Shown here: piece after piece, positions 1-10,734 of the stretch
Layout: each line of letters opens with the position of its first letter
How positions within the stretch are numbered: position 1 is the first letter of the stretch
Assembly (NCBI RefSeq): GCF_026427595.1
Contig: NZ_CP101527.1
Location: 2,389,501-2,453,500 of the forward strand
DNA: 64,000 nt
Reading direction: 5' to 3'
Origin: Alkalimarinus sediminis
Lineage (GTDB): Bacteria; Pseudomonadota; Gammaproteobacteria; Pseudomonadales; Oleiphilaceae
Notes under the pieces: generated by a model
Database searches by the model: none
Told to the model about the DNA's origin: nothing
What the model saw: the letters and a program-made list of their open reading frames with translations, nothing else
Position numbers and translations under genes: made by a program

Positions 1-1160
1 AGCCCATCGTCGGTGCAGGGCATGTTGAGATTCAGTTAAAAGATGGTAGTAAAAAGACTATTAGAATCCACCACGCACACCTAGAAGAAGATGCAGGTAA
101 GTCACTACATGAAGACTTTCATGGTATGTCAGGCATTGATCTAAACCGCGCCGGTACACCTCTGATTGAGATCGTCACCGAACCCGACATGAGTAACGCT
201 GAAGAGGCCGTTGCTTTTGCTCGCAAACTTCACGGACTGGTGACTTCGCTAGGCATCTGTGATGGTGAAATGTCACAAGGCTCATTGCGCTTTGACGTAA
301 ACATATCGGTTCGCCCAAAAGGTCAAGAGAAGCTCGGCACACGAACCGAAACCAAAAACTTAAACTCATTCAGGTTTATGGAAAAAGCCATAAAACTGGA
401 AGTAGAGCGCCAAATCGAATTAATTGAAGATGGCGGCGAAGTAGTACAAGAGACTCGCCTTTATGATGGCGACAAAGACGTCTCTCGCTCTATGAGAAGC
501 AAAGAAGAAGCCAACGATTACCGTTACTTCCCCTGCCCTGACCTTCTGCCAGTGGTATTTGATGACGACTATATCGAAGCCATTCGAGCAACACTACCTG
601 AGCTGCCTGAAGCTCGACAAGCCCGCTTTATTGCTGAGTTTGGCCTGTCCGAGTATGATGCCGGTATTCTAAGTGCTGAAACAGGCACAGCTGACTTTTT
701 CGAAGCAACTGCTAAAACCTGCAATGATGCAAAACTAGCCGCAAACTGGGTCACTGGTGAACTATCTGCTCGCCTCAACAGCGAAGAGAAAAGCATAACA
801 AGTATCGACCTTAAAGCAGAGCAATTAGGTACCCTGATTAGCCGCATTAAAGACGGCACTATTTCATCTTCAGGCGCCAAAAAAGTATTTGACGCATTAT
901 GGACTGGCGAAGACTCGAATGTTGACAACCTGATCGAAGCCAAAGGTTTGAAGCAAGTATCTGATACCGGTGCACTTGAAAAAATTGTTGATGACGTGCT
1001 TGCGGACATGGCAGATCAAATCGCGCAATATAAAGCGGCAGATGAGAAGAAGCGCAAGAAACTAATGGGTGGCTTTATGGGTCCATTGATGAAAGCGTCA
1101 AAAGGACAGGGTAATCCTAAGCTATTTAATCAGATTTTAGCTAAGAAACTAGCTGATTAA
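1..1160 (+). CDS. gatB: Aspartyl/glutamyl-tRNA amidotransferase subunit B (5'-truncated by window edge)
   Basis: This is the C-terminal 385 or so residues of GatB, the subunit of the GatCAB amidotransferase that binds tRNA and turns Glu-tRNA(Gln) or Asp-tRNA(Asn) into the amidated form using glutamine-derived ammonia. The frame is open from base 3, so the gene starts upstream; the family is about 475-480 residues, so roughly 95 are missing. The motif [20 protein letters not shown], typical of the GatB kinase-like core, is at 129-188. The tail from about base 690 matches the helical YqeY-like tRNA-binding domain and ends in a lysine-rich stretch. The first ATG in the visible part (126) is internal, not the start. 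gatC and gatA would be expected upstream. The gene converges on pdxJ. Confidence 0.96.
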   Translation, partial: PIVGAGHVEIQLKDGSKKTIRIHHAHLEEDAGKSLHEDFHGMSGIDLNRAGTPLIEIVTEPDMSNAEEAVAFARKLHGLVTSLGICDGEMSQGSLRFDVNISVRPKGQEKLGTRTETKNLNSFRFMEKAIKLEVERQIELIEDGGEVVQETRLYDGDKDVSRSMRSKEEANDYRYFPCPDLLPVVFDDDYIEAIRATLPELPEARQARFIAEFGLSEYDAGILSAETGTADFFEATAKTCNDAKLAANWVTGELSARLNSEEKSITSIDLKAEQLGTLISRIKDGTISSSGAKKVFDALWTGEDSNVDNLIEAKGLKQVSDTGALEKIVDDVLADMADQIAQYKAADEKKRKKLMGGFMGPLMKASKGQGNPKLFNQILAKKLAD

Positions 1161-1175
1161 TCAGGCTAGTAGCAT

Positions 1176-1267
1176 CGCGCCAAAGTGGCGCTCCTACAAA
1201 GTAGATTCACTACTAACGTCACTACGAGCGACGAAGTTTAAGTTTTTGTAGGAGCCACTTTGGCGCG
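1176..1267. repeat. REP-pair (REPIN-like) inverted element between gatB and pdxJ
   Basis: Two copies of a GC-rich palindromic unit lie in inverted orientation. The left arm is 1176-1198 (cgcgccaaagtggc then gctcctaca) and the right arm is 1247-1267 (tgtaggagccactttggcgcg). They are reverse complements apart from a 2-nt insertion. Each arm also folds on itself: GCGCCA-aag-TGGCGC on the left, GCCA-ctt-TGGC on the right. The GTAGGAGC head followed by an imperfect palindrome resembles REP sequences of Pseudomonas and Xanthomonas relatives. Its place between two convergent genes suggests it also acts as a bidirectional 3'-end hairpin. Confidence 0.7.
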
Positions 1268-1300
1268 AATATTTTGAATATCGTAATTTAACGAATATAC

Positions 1301-2050
1301 CTATCGAGATGCTCTCTCAATTATCGCCTTCATCTCTTTCACTGCTTCCTTTAACCCCACGAAAACTGCATGTGCAATAATACTGTGGCCAATATTGAGC
1401 TCATTGATACCCTTGATTGCAGCGATTGCATCAGTATTATGATAATGCAGCCCATGACCGGCATTAACAATTAACCCCTGACTAAGCGCATACTCAACCC
1501 CAGCCTTAATTTTTTCGAATTCTGAGGCAACACTCTCGGGGGAAGTCGCATCTGCATAATGTCCGGTATGGATCTCGATAGCCGGAGCACCGCATCGAAC
1601 TGCCGCATCAATTTGAGCAAAGTCGGCATCAATAAACAGGGATGCCTCACTCCCCATTTCAGCTAATCGACTACACGCATCGGTTATTTTTGCTTCCTGA
1701 GCCAAGACATCCAGACCGCCTTCGGTCGTAAGCTCTTCACGCTTTTCAGGCACTAGGCAGCAATGCTCTGGTTTAACTCGCTCAGCAAACTGTAACATAT
1801 TCTCAGTTACCGCCATTTCGAGGTTCATTCGGGTATTTAAAGTTTCTTTTAAAACCAATACATCCCGCTCTTGAATATGCCTTCGATCTTCACGAGGATG
1901 GATTGTAATACCGTCTGCCCCGGCTTCTTCTGCTAATAGAGCCGCTAACACAGGGTCAGGATACCGCGTCCCCCTTGCCTGACGAAGCGTTGCCACATGA
2001 TCAACATTTACACCTAGTAATACGCGCGGTTTATCGCCTATTTGTGCCAT
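1301..2050 (-). CDS. pdxJ: Pyridoxine 5'-phosphate synthase PdxJ
   Basis: PdxJ condenses 1-deoxyxylulose 5-phosphate with 3-amino-2-oxopropyl phosphate to give pyridoxine 5'-phosphate, the last ring-forming step of DXP-dependent vitamin B6 synthesis in the cytoplasm. The 249-residue length fits the family. The N-terminal motif [16 protein letters not shown] (about residues 13-28) is the PdxJ signature, followed by the TIM-barrel strands [12 protein letters not shown] and the C-terminal GHGLHYHN phosphate-binding segment. The start at 2050 overlaps the end of recO by 20 bp, so the two genes are translationally linked. It is the last gene of the lepA-lepB-rnc-era-recO-pdxJ transcript. Confidence 0.97.
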   Translation of the reverse strand: MAQIGDKPRVLLGVNVDHVATLRQARGTRYPDPVLAALLAEEAGADGITIHPREDRRHIQERDVLVLKETLNTRMNLEMAVTENMLQFAERVKPEHCCLVPEKREELTTEGGLDVLAQEAKITDACSRLAEMGSEASLFIDADFAQIDAAVRCGAPAIEIHTGHYADATSPESVASEFEKIKAGVEYALSQGLIVNAGHGLHYHNTDAIAAIKGINELNIGHSIIAHAVFVGLKEAVKEMKAIIERASR

Positions 2051-2819
2051 GTTTCTTTAACTCCCTTGCTTTTGCAATTAGCTCTCTACTTTTGAGAGGT
2101 TTTCCAGCCAAAAGGTGATCGATCATAAGGCGTGACAAACGCTTGGCCGCCAACAACGTCTCTTTTTGGCTCAAATCCGACTGAGATAACTCAATTAACT
2201 GAGCACCACTTATTATGTACTGCCTTGCGCCCCCACCTATATTGCAATCAAACCTTTGATAACTAAGCGGAGGGTTAGCAATATCATCTATTCTGATAAA
2301 CCCTTTTTCAGGAAGCCAGTAGTAAGACGCGTATGGCTCAATACTACGTTCTGCATCAGCTTCCTCTGTAAAGCTTGGAAATGCCCCTAACTCTTTTAAC
2401 ACGCGAAACTCAAAAAGCCTTAAGACAGGCTCCAATAACGCTTTGTTTGCCATACTACCCATGACATCAGCGTAGGCAGAAAACAGTTTAGGAGCGGGTT
2501 GGTATGTTTGAAGAAGCTTGGTGAGTATTTCGTTAAGATAGAGTCCGCTGTAGAGGTAATCCCCCCTGAGCGGCGGCAATCGACTGCCAAGCTCAGCGTC
2601 TGTTAGATTCTTGAGATCAGTTCGCCCAGACCAAGAGAGCAACAGTGGCTGGAATGGCTGCAGAATACCTTTTAGTGGGCTTGAAGGGCGTTGAGCCCCC
2701 TTCACCACCAATCTTAAAACCCCAAAATTGAGACTAAAAACATCAATCAGCAAGCTAGTTTCACGGTAAGGGCGACTATGTAAAAGATAAGCTGGCTCTC
2801 TTGAAACAGGTGTCGCCAT
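2031..2819 (-). CDS. recO: DNA repair protein RecO
   Basis: RecO works with RecF and RecR to load RecA onto SSB-coated single-stranded DNA and can anneal strands. The 262-residue protein has the N-terminal OB-fold ([21 protein letters not shown], about residues 9-29, then VVKGAQRP) and the helical C-terminal domain with the conserved FRVLKELG segment near residue 140. No zinc-finger cysteines are present, as is usual in gammaproteobacterial RecO. It lies 29 bp after era and overlaps pdxJ, the conserved era-recO-pdxJ order. Confidence 0.95.
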   Translation of the reverse strand: MATPVSREPAYLLHSRPYRETSLLIDVFSLNFGVLRLVVKGAQRPSSPLKGILQPFQPLLLSWSGRTDLKNLTDAELGSRLPPLRGDYLYSGLYLNEILTKLLQTYQPAPKLFSAYADVMGSMANKALLEPVLRLFEFRVLKELGAFPSFTEEADAERSIEPYASYYWLPEKGFIRIDDIANPPLSYQRFDCNIGGGARQYIISGAQLIELSQSDLSQKETLLAAKRLSRLMIDHLLAGKPLKSRELIAKARELKKHGTNRR

Positions 2820-2848
2820 AATCCAAAACTCATCAACTAAACAGCTAT

Positions 2849-3775
2849 CTAGCGGTCGTCATATCCCAAGCTTTTAAGAGCGCGTTCACTATCGGCCCAT
2901 CCACTCTTCACTTTAACCCATAAGTTAAGCATGACTTTGCTTTCAAACAGGCGCTCCATATCGAGACGAGCATCACGACCGATAATTTTTATCTGGGCAC
3001 CTTTATCACCAATAACAATCTTCTTCTGCCCTTCTCGCTCTACCAGGATTTTAGCGCTGATTCTGAGTATCCGCTCTTCTTGTTTAAACTCTTCAATTTC
3101 TACCGTGACAGAGTATGGCAACTCTTCACCCAGTTGGCGCATCACCTTCTCTCTGACCAGCTCTGCCGCTAAAAAGCGAGAACTTCTATCTGTTACTTGA
3201 TCTTCCGGGTAGTAATGAACACTTTCGGGCACAAAACTCGCAACCACTTCTTCAAGCCGATCTACGTTATGCCCTTTCTCTGCTGAAATAGGCACAATAT
3301 GTGCGAAATCCATTTTGGTCGATACATCGCTTAAATAAGGTAAAAGTGAGCTTTTATCTTGAATTCTATCGGTTTTATTCACCGCCAAAACAACTGGACA
3401 ACGTGCGCGCTTCACTTTCTCAAGTACAAGTTCGTCATCGTCAGTCCACTTTTGACGATCAACTACAAACACCACCAAGTCGACATCTTTCAGCGCATCA
3501 GATGCGGCCTTATTCATATACCGGTTAATCGCTTTAACTTCTTTCAGGTGAAGCCCCGGGGTATCTACATACACCACTTGTACATCATCAACGGTTTTTA
3601 TACCAAGAATTTGATGACGGGTGGTTTGAGGCTTACGTGAGGTTATACTCAGTTTCTGCCCCAGTATATGGTTGAGCAGTGTCGACTTTCCTACATTCGG
3701 TCGGCCAACGATAGCGACGAATCCACAACGCATTTCGTTTACTTCACCTTGTGAACCCTGTTCTATATCACTCAT
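2849..3775 (-). CDS. era: GTPase Era
   Basis: Era is an essential Ras-like GTPase that binds the 3' end of 16S rRNA during 30S maturation. The 308-residue protein shows G1 (GRPNVGKST, residues 24-32), G3 (DTPGLH) and G4 (NKTD), then a C-terminal KH RNA-binding domain with [13 protein letters not shown]. The N-terminus is slightly longer than usual ([18 protein letters not shown]); the Met at residue 15 is an alternative start. It follows rnc by 42 bp, the usual coupling of RNase III and Era. Confidence 0.97.
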   Translation of the reverse strand: MSDIEQGSQGEVNEMRCGFVAIVGRPNVGKSTLLNHILGQKLSITSRKPQTTRHQILGIKTVDDVQVVYVDTPGLHLKEVKAINRYMNKAASDALKDVDLVVFVVDRQKWTDDDELVLEKVKRARCPVVLAVNKTDRIQDKSSLLPYLSDVSTKMDFAHIVPISAEKGHNVDRLEEVVASFVPESVHYYPEDQVTDRSSRFLAAELVREKVMRQLGEELPYSVTVEIEEFKQEERILRISAKILVEREGQKKIVIGDKGAQIKIIGRDARLDMERLFESKVMLNLWVKVKSGWADSERALKSLGYDDR

Positions 3776-3817
3776 ATTTTCTCAGTACCGCTCATTTAAC
3801 ACTAGATAACGAATAAA

Positions 3818-4498
3818 CTATTCTTCAAGCCCGAGCGCGGTTAATGCGTCCCTAGCTGCTTTTTGTTCTGCGACTCTTCGACTACTACCACTACCTTTCG
3901 TTTTCTGCTTCAGCATGTCTATTTGACACTCCACATAAAACGTCTGAGCGTGAGCCTCACCTTCAACAGTCACCACTTCGTAATTAGGAAGCGCCTGCTG
4001 ACGAGACTGCAGAAACTCTTGTAATCGGGTTTTTGGATCCTTTTGAGTATCTTGTAAGGTCAAGCTATCGAGACGGCTACTATACCAATACAAAATACGC
4101 TCTTTAGCAGCCTCAAAACCGGTATCATTAAAAATTGCGCCAATAATTGACTCTACAGCATCCGCGAGAATTGACTCTCGACGGAACCCACCGCTCTTCA
4201 GTTCGCCAGATCCCAGCAATAAATAATCACCCAAACTGAACTCTTTGGCTATCTCTGCTAAGGTGACACCTTTTACCAGCTGCGCTCGCAAGCGGCTAAG
4301 CTGTCCCTCTCTGGCTTTTGGAAACCGTTTAAATAGATCTTCAGCGATAACGAAGTTGAGTATCGAATCTCCCAAGAACTCCAATCTCTCATTGTTATTG
4401 GCGCCTACACTTCTATGAGTCAATGCCAGCGTCAACAATGACGGCTCATTAAAGCTATATCCTATTCGCCTTTCTAAGGCGCTATTTGACTTATTCAC
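3818..4498 (-). CDS. rnc: Ribonuclease III
   Basis: RNase III cleaves double-stranded RNA, including the 30S rRNA precursor and structured mRNAs. The 226-residue protein has the endonuclease signature [18 protein letters not shown] (from about residue 36), a second acidic cluster ([12 protein letters not shown]) and a C-terminal double-stranded RNA-binding domain (about 155-225) ending in [18 protein letters not shown]. Its ATG overlaps the stop codon of the DUF4845 gene by 4 bp, so translation is probably coupled. Confidence 0.97.
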   Translation of the reverse strand: MNKSNSALERRIGYSFNEPSLLTLALTHRSVGANNNERLEFLGDSILNFVIAEDLFKRFPKAREGQLSRLRAQLVKGVTLAEIAKEFSLGDYLLLGSGELKSGGFRRESILADAVESIIGAIFNDTGFEAAKERILYWYSSRLDSLTLQDTQKDPKTRLQEFLQSRQQALPNYEVVTVEGEAHAQTFYVECQIDMLKQKTKGSGSSRRVAEQKAARDALTALGLEE

Positions 4499-4860
4499 TG
4501 CGCTTTAGTTTCAAAGTGATTTTCGAAAGAGACTATTGCATCTATATTTTTGAAGATGTTTTCTCTTTTTTCATAATTGATATCAATGGTTAGCAACCCG
4601 TCATCACGCTTGATCACAACATATTTGAGATCTAGATCGCGCACATTATTAACAGTTAGCCGCTTACTAAACGCGCTTATGATTTCATCATCTGATAACT
4701 CGGCGATATCACTTTGAGCACCAATATCTTCAAGTACCTTGGCAATGGTCATATTATCGAAGTACATAGGGGCTATTTTCATTGCAATCGTCAAAATGGA
4801 CGCTGCAAGAAATAAAATAACCATTAGCGATAATGCCGATGCACCTTGCTGATTTCTCAT
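4495..4860 (-). CDS. DUF4845 family membrane protein
   Basis: A 121-residue protein with one N-terminal membrane segment (about residues 8-30, [20 protein letters not shown]) and a short domain predicted to be extracytoplasmic. Sequence type and position, between lepB and rnc, match the DUF4845 proteins found at the same place in Pseudomonas. The segment resembles a pilin-like membrane anchor. No function is established for the family; the conserved linkage to signal peptidase I only hints at an envelope role. It overlaps rnc by 4 bp. Confidence 0.85.
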   Translation of the reverse strand: MRNQQGASALSLMVILFLAASILTIAMKIAPMYFDNMTIAKVLEDIGAQSDIAELSDDEIISAFSKRLTVNNVRDLDLKYVVIKRDDGLLTIDINYEKRENIFKNIDAIVSFENHFETKAQ

Positions 4861-4922
4861 AGTTTACCCTTCTCAAAACAGTTACAGCTTAACGCTGCTC
4901 ATAGTACTGAGCGCGCTCTTAT

Positions 4923-5735
4923 CTAATTAATCGTTCCCACTCTGGAGAAGCTAGGTAACGAGGTCAAAGACTTCCAGTGCATCCAAATTGCAAACGCCTT
5001 ACCCACTACCATTTCATCAGGTACTAACCCCCAATAACGGCTATCATTGCTGTTATCTCGGTTATCACCCATCATAAAGTAGTGTCCTTCTGGCACTTCC
5101 CACTCCCCTTCACCCTGTCCCGGGCGAGTTCTGGAGGTTTTGTATATCTGATGTGACACCTCGCCCAACTGCTCTTCAAATAACTGAAGAGGGGGCAGGT
5201 TAGCCACATGTATTTCTTCTATCTGCTTATTATTAATATAGAGGGTTTTATTACGATAGCTAATCGTATCACCCGGAACGCCTACTACTCGTTTAATATA
5301 ATTGGTCTTACCATCTAGAGGGTAGCGAAAGACCATCACATCGCCTCTTTCAGGGTCTCCTACCTCTAATACTTTTGTCCCTGCTACCGGCAACCGAACG
5401 CCATAACTGAACTTGTTCACTAAGATAAAGTCACCCACTAATAGCGTAGGCAACATCGACCCAGAAGGTATCTGAAATGGCTCGACTAAAAATGACCTCA
5501 ATACTAACACTATCGCCAGCACAGGAAAGAAAGAACGAGACATTTCAACCAACCATGGTTCATCTACCTCTAACTCAGCATCCTCGTCGAGTGCTGCTGC
5601 ATCACTTGGCTTACCAACGGGTTCAGCGGCTGCAGCCTCTTTGCGCCTTGGGTACCAGATCAGGCGATCAGCGCCCCAGATAGCTCCCGTCGCGAAAGTT
5701 AATACAACCAGTATTAACGGAAAATCTAAATCCAT
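4923..5735 (-). CDS. lepB: Signal peptidase I
   Basis: LepB removes signal peptides from exported proteins at the outer face of the inner membrane. The 270-residue protein has two membrane segments (about residues 5-27 and 68-85) separated by a charged cytoplasmic loop rich in Ala, Glu and Asp. The catalytic Ser is in IPSGSM (Ser93) and the general-base Lys in YIKRVVGVPGD (Lys148). The C-terminal GDNRDNSNDSRYWG box is complete. It sits between lepA (56 bp upstream) and the DUF4845 gene. Confidence 0.97.
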   Translation of the reverse strand: MDLDFPLILVVLTFATGAIWGADRLIWYPRRKEAAAAEPVGKPSDAAALDEDAELEVDEPWLVEMSRSFFPVLAIVLVLRSFLVEPFQIPSGSMLPTLLVGDFILVNKFSYGVRLPVAGTKVLEVGDPERGDVMVFRYPLDGKTNYIKRVVGVPGDTISYRNKTLYINNKQIEEIHVANLPPLQLFEEQLGEVSHQIYKTSRTRPGQGEGEWEVPEGHYFMMGDNRDNSNDSRYWGLVPDEMVVGKAFAIWMHWKSLTSLPSFSRVGTIN

Positions 5736-5791
5736 AATATTTCCTAAACCCTAACTAAATTGATTGTGCAAAATGAGTCGCCAGCCTTGGT

Positions 5792-7591
5792 CTAGCTATC
5801 TATCTTCAATACCGCTAAGAACGCTTCTTGAGGTATTTCCACATTACCTACCTGCTTCATACGTTTTTTACCCTCCTTCTGCTTTTGAAGGAGTTTTTTC
5901 TTACGGCTAACATCTCCACCGTAACATTTTGCTGTTACGTTTTTACGGAGCGCCTTAACGGTTGTCCTGGCAACAATCTGTCCGCCAATGGCCGCTTGAA
6001 TAGCAACATCAAACATCTGACGCGGGATCAATTCTTTCATTTTCTCTGTAAGCAAGCGTCCTTTGGATGCAGCATTATCTTTGTGCACAATTATCGCCAA
6101 TGCATCGACCTTATCACCATTAATAAGCACATCTAATCGAACAAGATTAGATGGCTCGAAACGATCAAAGTGGTAGTCAAGTGAAGCATAACCGCGGCTA
6201 GCAGACTTGATACGATCAAAGAAATCCAACACCACTTCATTCATCGGTAGCTCATATTTTAATGAAACTTGGCCGCCAACAAATTGCATATCTTTCTGAA
6301 CTCCCCGCTTTTCTACGCATAGACTAATTACGTTACCCAAGTGCTCTTGCGGCACCAGGATATCTGCCTCTACGATAGGCTCTCTCATCTCTTCAATTGA
6401 GCCAAAATCTGGTAGCTTAGAGGGGTTGTCTACTTTGAGCACTTCACCGCTTCGAGTCACAACTTCAAAGACAACCGTCGGTGCTGTCGTAAGAAGGTCA
6501 AGATCATACTCCCGCTCGAGTCGCTCCTGGATAATTTCCATATGAAGCATTCCGAGAAAACCACAACGGAAACCAAAACCAAGCGCATCAGAAGTTTCTG
6601 GCTGATACTGCAATGAAGCGTCATTCAATGTTAACTTTTGCAGAGCATCACGGAAGTTTTCGTAATCGTCAGTACTCACAGGGAAAAGTGCAGCAAATAC
6701 CTGTGGTTGTACGCGTTTGAAACCTGCTAATGATTCGACTTCAGGCGTCTTGGCCAGTGTAATCGTATCACCCACAGGCGCACCGTGAATGTCTTTAATG
6801 CCGGCCACAACAAAGCCTACTTCACCTGCTTGCAGTACACCGGTTTCTTTGCGTTTTGGGGTAAAGATACCGACTGAATCGACCTGTTCAACTTTACCAG
6901 TAGATTTGATTAAGATTTTATTACCTTTTCTCAGCGTACCTTGCATCACTCGCACGAGAGAGACTATGCCCAAATAGTTATCAAACCAAGAGTCAATAAT
7001 AAGCGCTTGAAGGTCTGCATCCACATCCCCCTCTGGCGGAGGTATGCGCGTAATGAGGTCTTCTAAAACATCCTCAACGCCCATCCCACTCTTAGCACTA
7101 CAGGGCACTGCATCTTGAGCATCAATACCAATAATATCTTCTATTTCTGTTTTAACACGATCAGGTTCAGCTTGAGGAAGGTCCATTTTGTTTAGTACCG
7201 GAACGACTTCAAGACCCTGCTCAATAGCGGTATAACAGTTTGCTACCGACTGCGCCTCAACCCCTTGCGCCGCATCTACAATCAATAATGCCCCTTCACA
7301 GGCCGCTAGCGAGCGAGAGACCTCATAAGAGAAGTCAACATGCCCAGGCGTATCGATAAAGTTCAACTGGTAGGTTTCGCCATCTTTTGCCGTGTAATAA
7401 AGGGTTACACTCTGAGCTTTAATGGTGATACCTCGCTCTCGCTCTATATCCATTGAGTCGAGAACCTGAACGTCCATCTCTCTTGCACTAAGGCCACCAC
7501 AAGTCTGAATAAAGCGGTCCGCAAGCGTGGATTTACCATGATCAATATGAGCGATGATTGAGAAGTTACGGATATTTTTAAGACTTTTCAC
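5792..7591 (-). CDS. lepA: Elongation factor 4 (LepA), ribosome-associated GTPase
   Basis: EF-4 is an EF-G-like translational GTPase that can back-translocate or remodel stalled ribosomes. The 599-residue length is typical. G1 AHIDHGKS (residues 14-21), G3 DTPGHVDF and G4 NKMDLP are intact, and the LepA-specific C-terminal domain is present with the [15 protein letters not shown] basic tail. It heads the conserved lepA-lepB segment. The mucD gene that usually lies directly upstream is separated here by a cyclic-di-GMP gene, so lepA probably has its own promoter in 7592-7690. Confidence 0.97.
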   Translation of the reverse strand: MKSLKNIRNFSIIAHIDHGKSTLADRFIQTCGGLSAREMDVQVLDSMDIERERGITIKAQSVTLYYTAKDGETYQLNFIDTPGHVDFSYEVSRSLAACEGALLIVDAAQGVEAQSVANCYTAIEQGLEVVPVLNKMDLPQAEPDRVKTEIEDIIGIDAQDAVPCSAKSGMGVEDVLEDLITRIPPPEGDVDADLQALIIDSWFDNYLGIVSLVRVMQGTLRKGNKILIKSTGKVEQVDSVGIFTPKRKETGVLQAGEVGFVVAGIKDIHGAPVGDTITLAKTPEVESLAGFKRVQPQVFAALFPVSTDDYENFRDALQKLTLNDASLQYQPETSDALGFGFRCGFLGMLHMEIIQERLEREYDLDLLTTAPTVVFEVVTRSGEVLKVDNPSKLPDFGSIEEMREPIVEADILVPQEHLGNVISLCVEKRGVQKDMQFVGGQVSLKYELPMNEVVLDFFDRIKSASRGYASLDYHFDRFEPSNLVRLDVLINGDKVDALAIIVHKDNAASKGRLLTEKMKELIPRQMFDVAIQAAIGGQIVARTTVKALRKNVTAKCYGGDVSRKKKLLQKQKEGKKRMKQVGNVEIPQEAFLAVLKIDS

Positions 7592-7690
7592 TATAGAATT
7601 ATCACTGATTAAGGCTGTTATCGTGTTCTATTAAGCAAGATTGACCGCTCACAAGAACCCTGTTTATTGCTCATAATGAGCAATCATTAT

Positions 7691-7752
7691 CTTTTGGTCT
7701 CACCTTTTTAGCCATTACAAAATAGGGGCATAGCAAAAGGTGAGACCAAAAG
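7691..7752. repeat. Perfect 18-bp inverted repeat between the CHASE/GGDEF/EAL gene and lepA
   Basis: The arm cttttggtctcacctttt at 7691-7708 is exactly complementary to aaaaggtgagaccaaaag at 7735-7752, with a 26-nt spacer. It lies about 100 bp after the stop of the upstream minus-strand gene and 100 bp before lepA. The A/T ends with a GC core could form a bidirectional terminator, since each strand ends its hairpin in a short T run. The arm length and perfection are also compatible with a regulator site or a small element end. Confidence 0.6.
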
Positions 7753-7851
7753 AACAAAGCATTTTAGTTCATTTATAGACGCAACGAAAGGAAGGTAAGA
7801 TGTCTTTATGTATAGAAATCGCTAAAACTGTAATTTTAAACCATGCGAGTA

Positions 7852-10602
7852 CTAGTTATCAGGCGAAGAGCCATATATAAAACGGCCATTTTGCCCTTGC
7901 TCAATATTCGAAAGATAACCAGCCAACTGCTCTTCATCAAGCGCATGACTGAACAGGTTACCCTGCGCCATTTCGCAATTGGCATCTTGTAAAAACTTCA
8001 ACTGCTCTCGGGTTTCAACGCCCTCAGCAATGACATTAAGGTTTAACTTATGAGCCAGGGCGATTACGGCGTTGGTGACCTCACCGCTCTTCTGGTCATA
8101 AGGTATCCCCTTAACGAACATTCGATCAATTTTCACGCTATCAATAGGCACCTGGCTCAAGCAGCCTAACGAACAATACCCAGTGCCAAAATCATCAAGA
8201 GAGATCATCACACCGGCACGCTTGAGCGATTGAACCAGGTCCATCATCGCCTGAATATCCAGCATCAGCATATCTGCCGGCAGCTCCAACTCTAACTTGC
8301 TGACATTGACCCCTGTCTCTTCAACAACACGGTTAAACAGCGCGACAAAACCAGGGTCGGCGATCTGCTTAGAAGAGAGATTAATAGACATGACGTAACT
8401 ATCGAACCCTGCTTTTTCAAGGGCAACGCACTGCAGACAGGCTTGCCTAAGTACCCACTCCCCCAATTTATGGATTAAGCCACTATCTTCAGCCAATTGG
8501 ATAAACTGATCTGGTGCTACAAGCCCTCGGTCTGGGTGATTCCAACGCACTAAAGCCTCCATACCAACGACTTTCTGCGAATCTAATTTAACTGTAGGCT
8601 GATAATGCAAAACAAACTGAGACAATTCGATCGCATTCCTCAACTCTTCTTGCATCAACATTCTGCGAGCTGCGCGAATGTTCATAGAGTTTAGGAAAAA
8701 CTGGTAGTTATTACGACCGACCTCTTTGGCACGATACATGGCCAAATCTGCAAACTTCATCAGTGATGCTGTATCATCGCTATCACCGGGTATCATCGCG
8801 ATACCAATACTCACAGTTACGCCAATATCATGGTCGCGAAGCCGAATGCGTTGGCTTAAAGCCTCTAAGATGCTATCTGCAACTCTGGCAGCAGCGTCAG
8901 CACTTCCTACCTCGGAGAGCAAAACCGTAAATTCATCCCCCCCCAACCGGGCGACCGAATCTTCATCTCGAACACAGTTCTTTAACCACTCCGCTACTTG
9001 CTTAAGCAGGGTATCACCCGCATCATGACCCAGAGTATCATTAATACGCTTAAAGCCATCTAAGTCTAAAAATAGCAGAGCTGCTTGATGGCCTCGTCTT
9101 TTACATGTTTTTACGGTGTGTTCCAGGCGATCCCTAAACAGTTGACGGTTGGCTAACCCTGTTAATTGATCATAAAAAGCCAGTCGATGAAGCTCAGTCT
9201 GAGCAACTTTCAATGCGGTCAAATCGCGACAGTTAACCACTACACCATTAACCCCGGGCACATCCTGCATAGCAGTGTAACCCCCCTCCATGTTCATCCA
9301 ATGCCCATTTTTATGTTTAATACGAGCATGGTTTACAGCCACAGAGACACCAGGAGTTTTCAATGCGCTTTCATAGGATGCTTGAATCAGGGGCAGGTCA
9401 TCTGGATGAACAACACTCTCAGGCCCTTGCTTTTTTAACTCAGCCAAAGAGTACCCTAAGATTCTCTCGCAGGAGGGGCTGGCATAGCTTATTACACCGT
9501 TATTATCGATAATCACCGTTATATTAGTGGTATCTTCGGTAATAGCCCGGTATTTACCAGCATTAGCCATGGCGATTAGTTTGGAACGAACCAGTATCAA
9601 TGTAACTACAAAGAGCAACAAGCTCACAATAACACCGGACACCAGTACAATGGTAGGGCGAGGGTCCGAGGCTAAATAATCAAATGCAGGGGTGGTGCGA
9701 GTGAGTAACAACCATGTTTTACCCCCATGCTCAATGGTTCTTGAGTTCTCAAAAGAATAGACTTCATCTAAATTTCCGAGGTTGGAGGCATACATTAAGC
9801 GCTCATCTATCATGACATCGCTGTCATAGATTCGAACATCTAGAAATGGAGCAATTAACCCTACAATACCATCCATCAGGTTATTCATCCTAAATGCACT
9901 AAATACAAAACCATTAAGTGATGCTCGACGGTCGTCGGTTGTAATGAGCGTTTTGTCGCTTTCATAGACCGGAAAATACATCACAAAACCCGGTTGAGTT
10001 TCATCGACTTGCTCTTGAACCAACACCACCTTACCGGTCATTGCTGCTTGGCCGCTGTCTCGAGCTTGCTCCATAGCTTTGCGATGAGCGGGGTCGCCAA
10101 AGGCATCGTAACCAAACGCTCTGCGGTTGCGCTGATTAGCGGGTTCTAAGAATACGACAGGGTGATACTCCTGGCGACTCCCCGTAGGGCTCAATAGATA
10201 ATTAGGCAACCCTTGTGACCTAATTTTCTCGATATGTTCTGCAACGCCGTCCTGAGTAACTTTTTCGGTAAAACCGATACCTTGAATACCTGGATAGTAA
10301 CGCTCAATATCAAGATTGCTAACATAGGTGCGCCAATCATTTCGGCCAATTAGATCTGCCACAGCAAATAACCCGGCACTACCTGCTAAAACCTGCTCAT
10401 AGTTTAGCAAGCGCTCTTCTATTGCGGTTTTAAGCTGCTGCGACTGGTTTTCAAAGTGTGCTTTAGTGCGGTCTTCAACTAACAAAATAGATAACTGCCA
10501 TAAAGCAGCCGTCAAAAGAAGTGCTACCAACAGAACTAGCCAGGCGAGTTTAGAGTTTCGATAACGTAACAGAAATGCTAATGACTCTTCCTTGTTGTTC
10601 AT
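7852..10602 (-). CDS. Membrane-bound CHASE-PAS-GGDEF-EAL cyclic-di-GMP signalling protein
   Basis: This 916-residue protein has a membrane segment at about 18-42, an extracytoplasmic CHASE-type sensor (about 60-310), a second membrane segment (about 317-340), a PAS domain (about 350-460), then GGDEF and EAL domains. The cyclase site GGDEF is intact near residue 552, with a candidate inhibitory RxxD (RDED) five residues before it. The phosphodiesterase motifs are also intact: EAL near 681, INLSS, LDDFGTGY near 802, VKIDR and AEGVET. It may therefore both make and degrade cyclic-di-GMP, with the net direction set by CHASE/PAS inputs. It lies between mucD and lepA, which are adjacent in Pseudomonas, and hairpins flank it on both sides. 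The ligand is unknown. Confidence 0.92.
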   Translation of the reverse strand: MNNKEESLAFLLRYRNSKLAWLVLLVALLLTAALWQLSILLVEDRTKAHFENQSQQLKTAIEERLLNYEQVLAGSAGLFAVADLIGRNDWRTYVSNLDIERYYPGIQGIGFTEKVTQDGVAEHIEKIRSQGLPNYLLSPTGSRQEYHPVVFLEPANQRNRRAFGYDAFGDPAHRKAMEQARDSGQAAMTGKVVLVQEQVDETQPGFVMYFPVYESDKTLITTDDRRASLNGFVFSAFRMNNLMDGIVGLIAPFLDVRIYDSDVMIDERLMYASNLGNLDEVYSFENSRTIEHGGKTWLLLTRTTPAFDYLASDPRPTIVLVSGVIVSLLLFVVTLILVRSKLIAMANAGKYRAITEDTTNITVIIDNNGVISYASPSCERILGYSLAELKKQGPESVVHPDDLPLIQASYESALKTPGVSVAVNHARIKHKNGHWMNMEGGYTAMQDVPGVNGVVVNCRDLTALKVAQTELHRLAFYDQLTGLANRQLFRDRLEHTVKTCKRRGHQAALLFLDLDGFKRINDTLGHDAGDTLLKQVAEWLKNCVRDEDSVARLGGDEFTVLLSEVGSADAAARVADSILEALSQRIRLRDHDIGVTVSIGIAMIPGDSDDTASLMKFADLAMYRAKEVGRNNYQFFLNSMNIRAARRMLMQEELRNAIELSQFVLHYQPTVKLDSQKVVGMEALVRWNHPDRGLVAPDQFIQLAEDSGLIHKLGEWVLRQACLQCVALEKAGFDSYVMSINLSSKQIADPGFVALFNRVVEETGVNVSKLELELPADMLMLDIQAMMDLVQSLKRAGVMISLDDFGTGYCSLGCLSQVPIDSVKIDRMFVKGIPYDQKSGEVTNAVIALAHKLNLNVIAEGVETREQLKFLQDANCEMAQGNLFSHALDEEQLAGYLSNIEQGQNGRFIYGSSPDN

Positions 10603-10660
10603 TTTGTACTCGTATGGGGTTGCGACTCAGATATTCATATTTGCGGACTTGGCAGAGTAT

Positions 10661-10719
10661 AAACAAAAAAAGAGCAGGGTCACAGTCAATACGTCAGTAT
10701 TAACTTACTCTGCTCTTTT
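10661..10719 (-). terminator. Rho-independent terminator after mucD
   Basis: Read on the minus strand, the arms aaaagagcag and ctgctctttt (10710-10719 and 10667-10676 on the plus strand) enclose a 33-nt loop that itself contains a small aatac/gtatt hairpin. The second arm runs into a U-rich tract (10661-10672). This would end the rpoE-rse-mucD transcript before the CHASE/GGDEF/EAL gene. Confidence 0.7.
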
Positions 10720-10734
10720 AATTATCAACCCGTT

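Noticed and set aside
569-1009. Long antisense frame within gatB
   Set aside because: It is the shadow of a strongly coding gene; the translation is low in complexity and no ribosome-binding site precedes it.
3301-3640. Two plus-strand frames inside era
   Set aside because: Both lie fully inside the highly conserved GTPase domain of era and look like antisense shadows.
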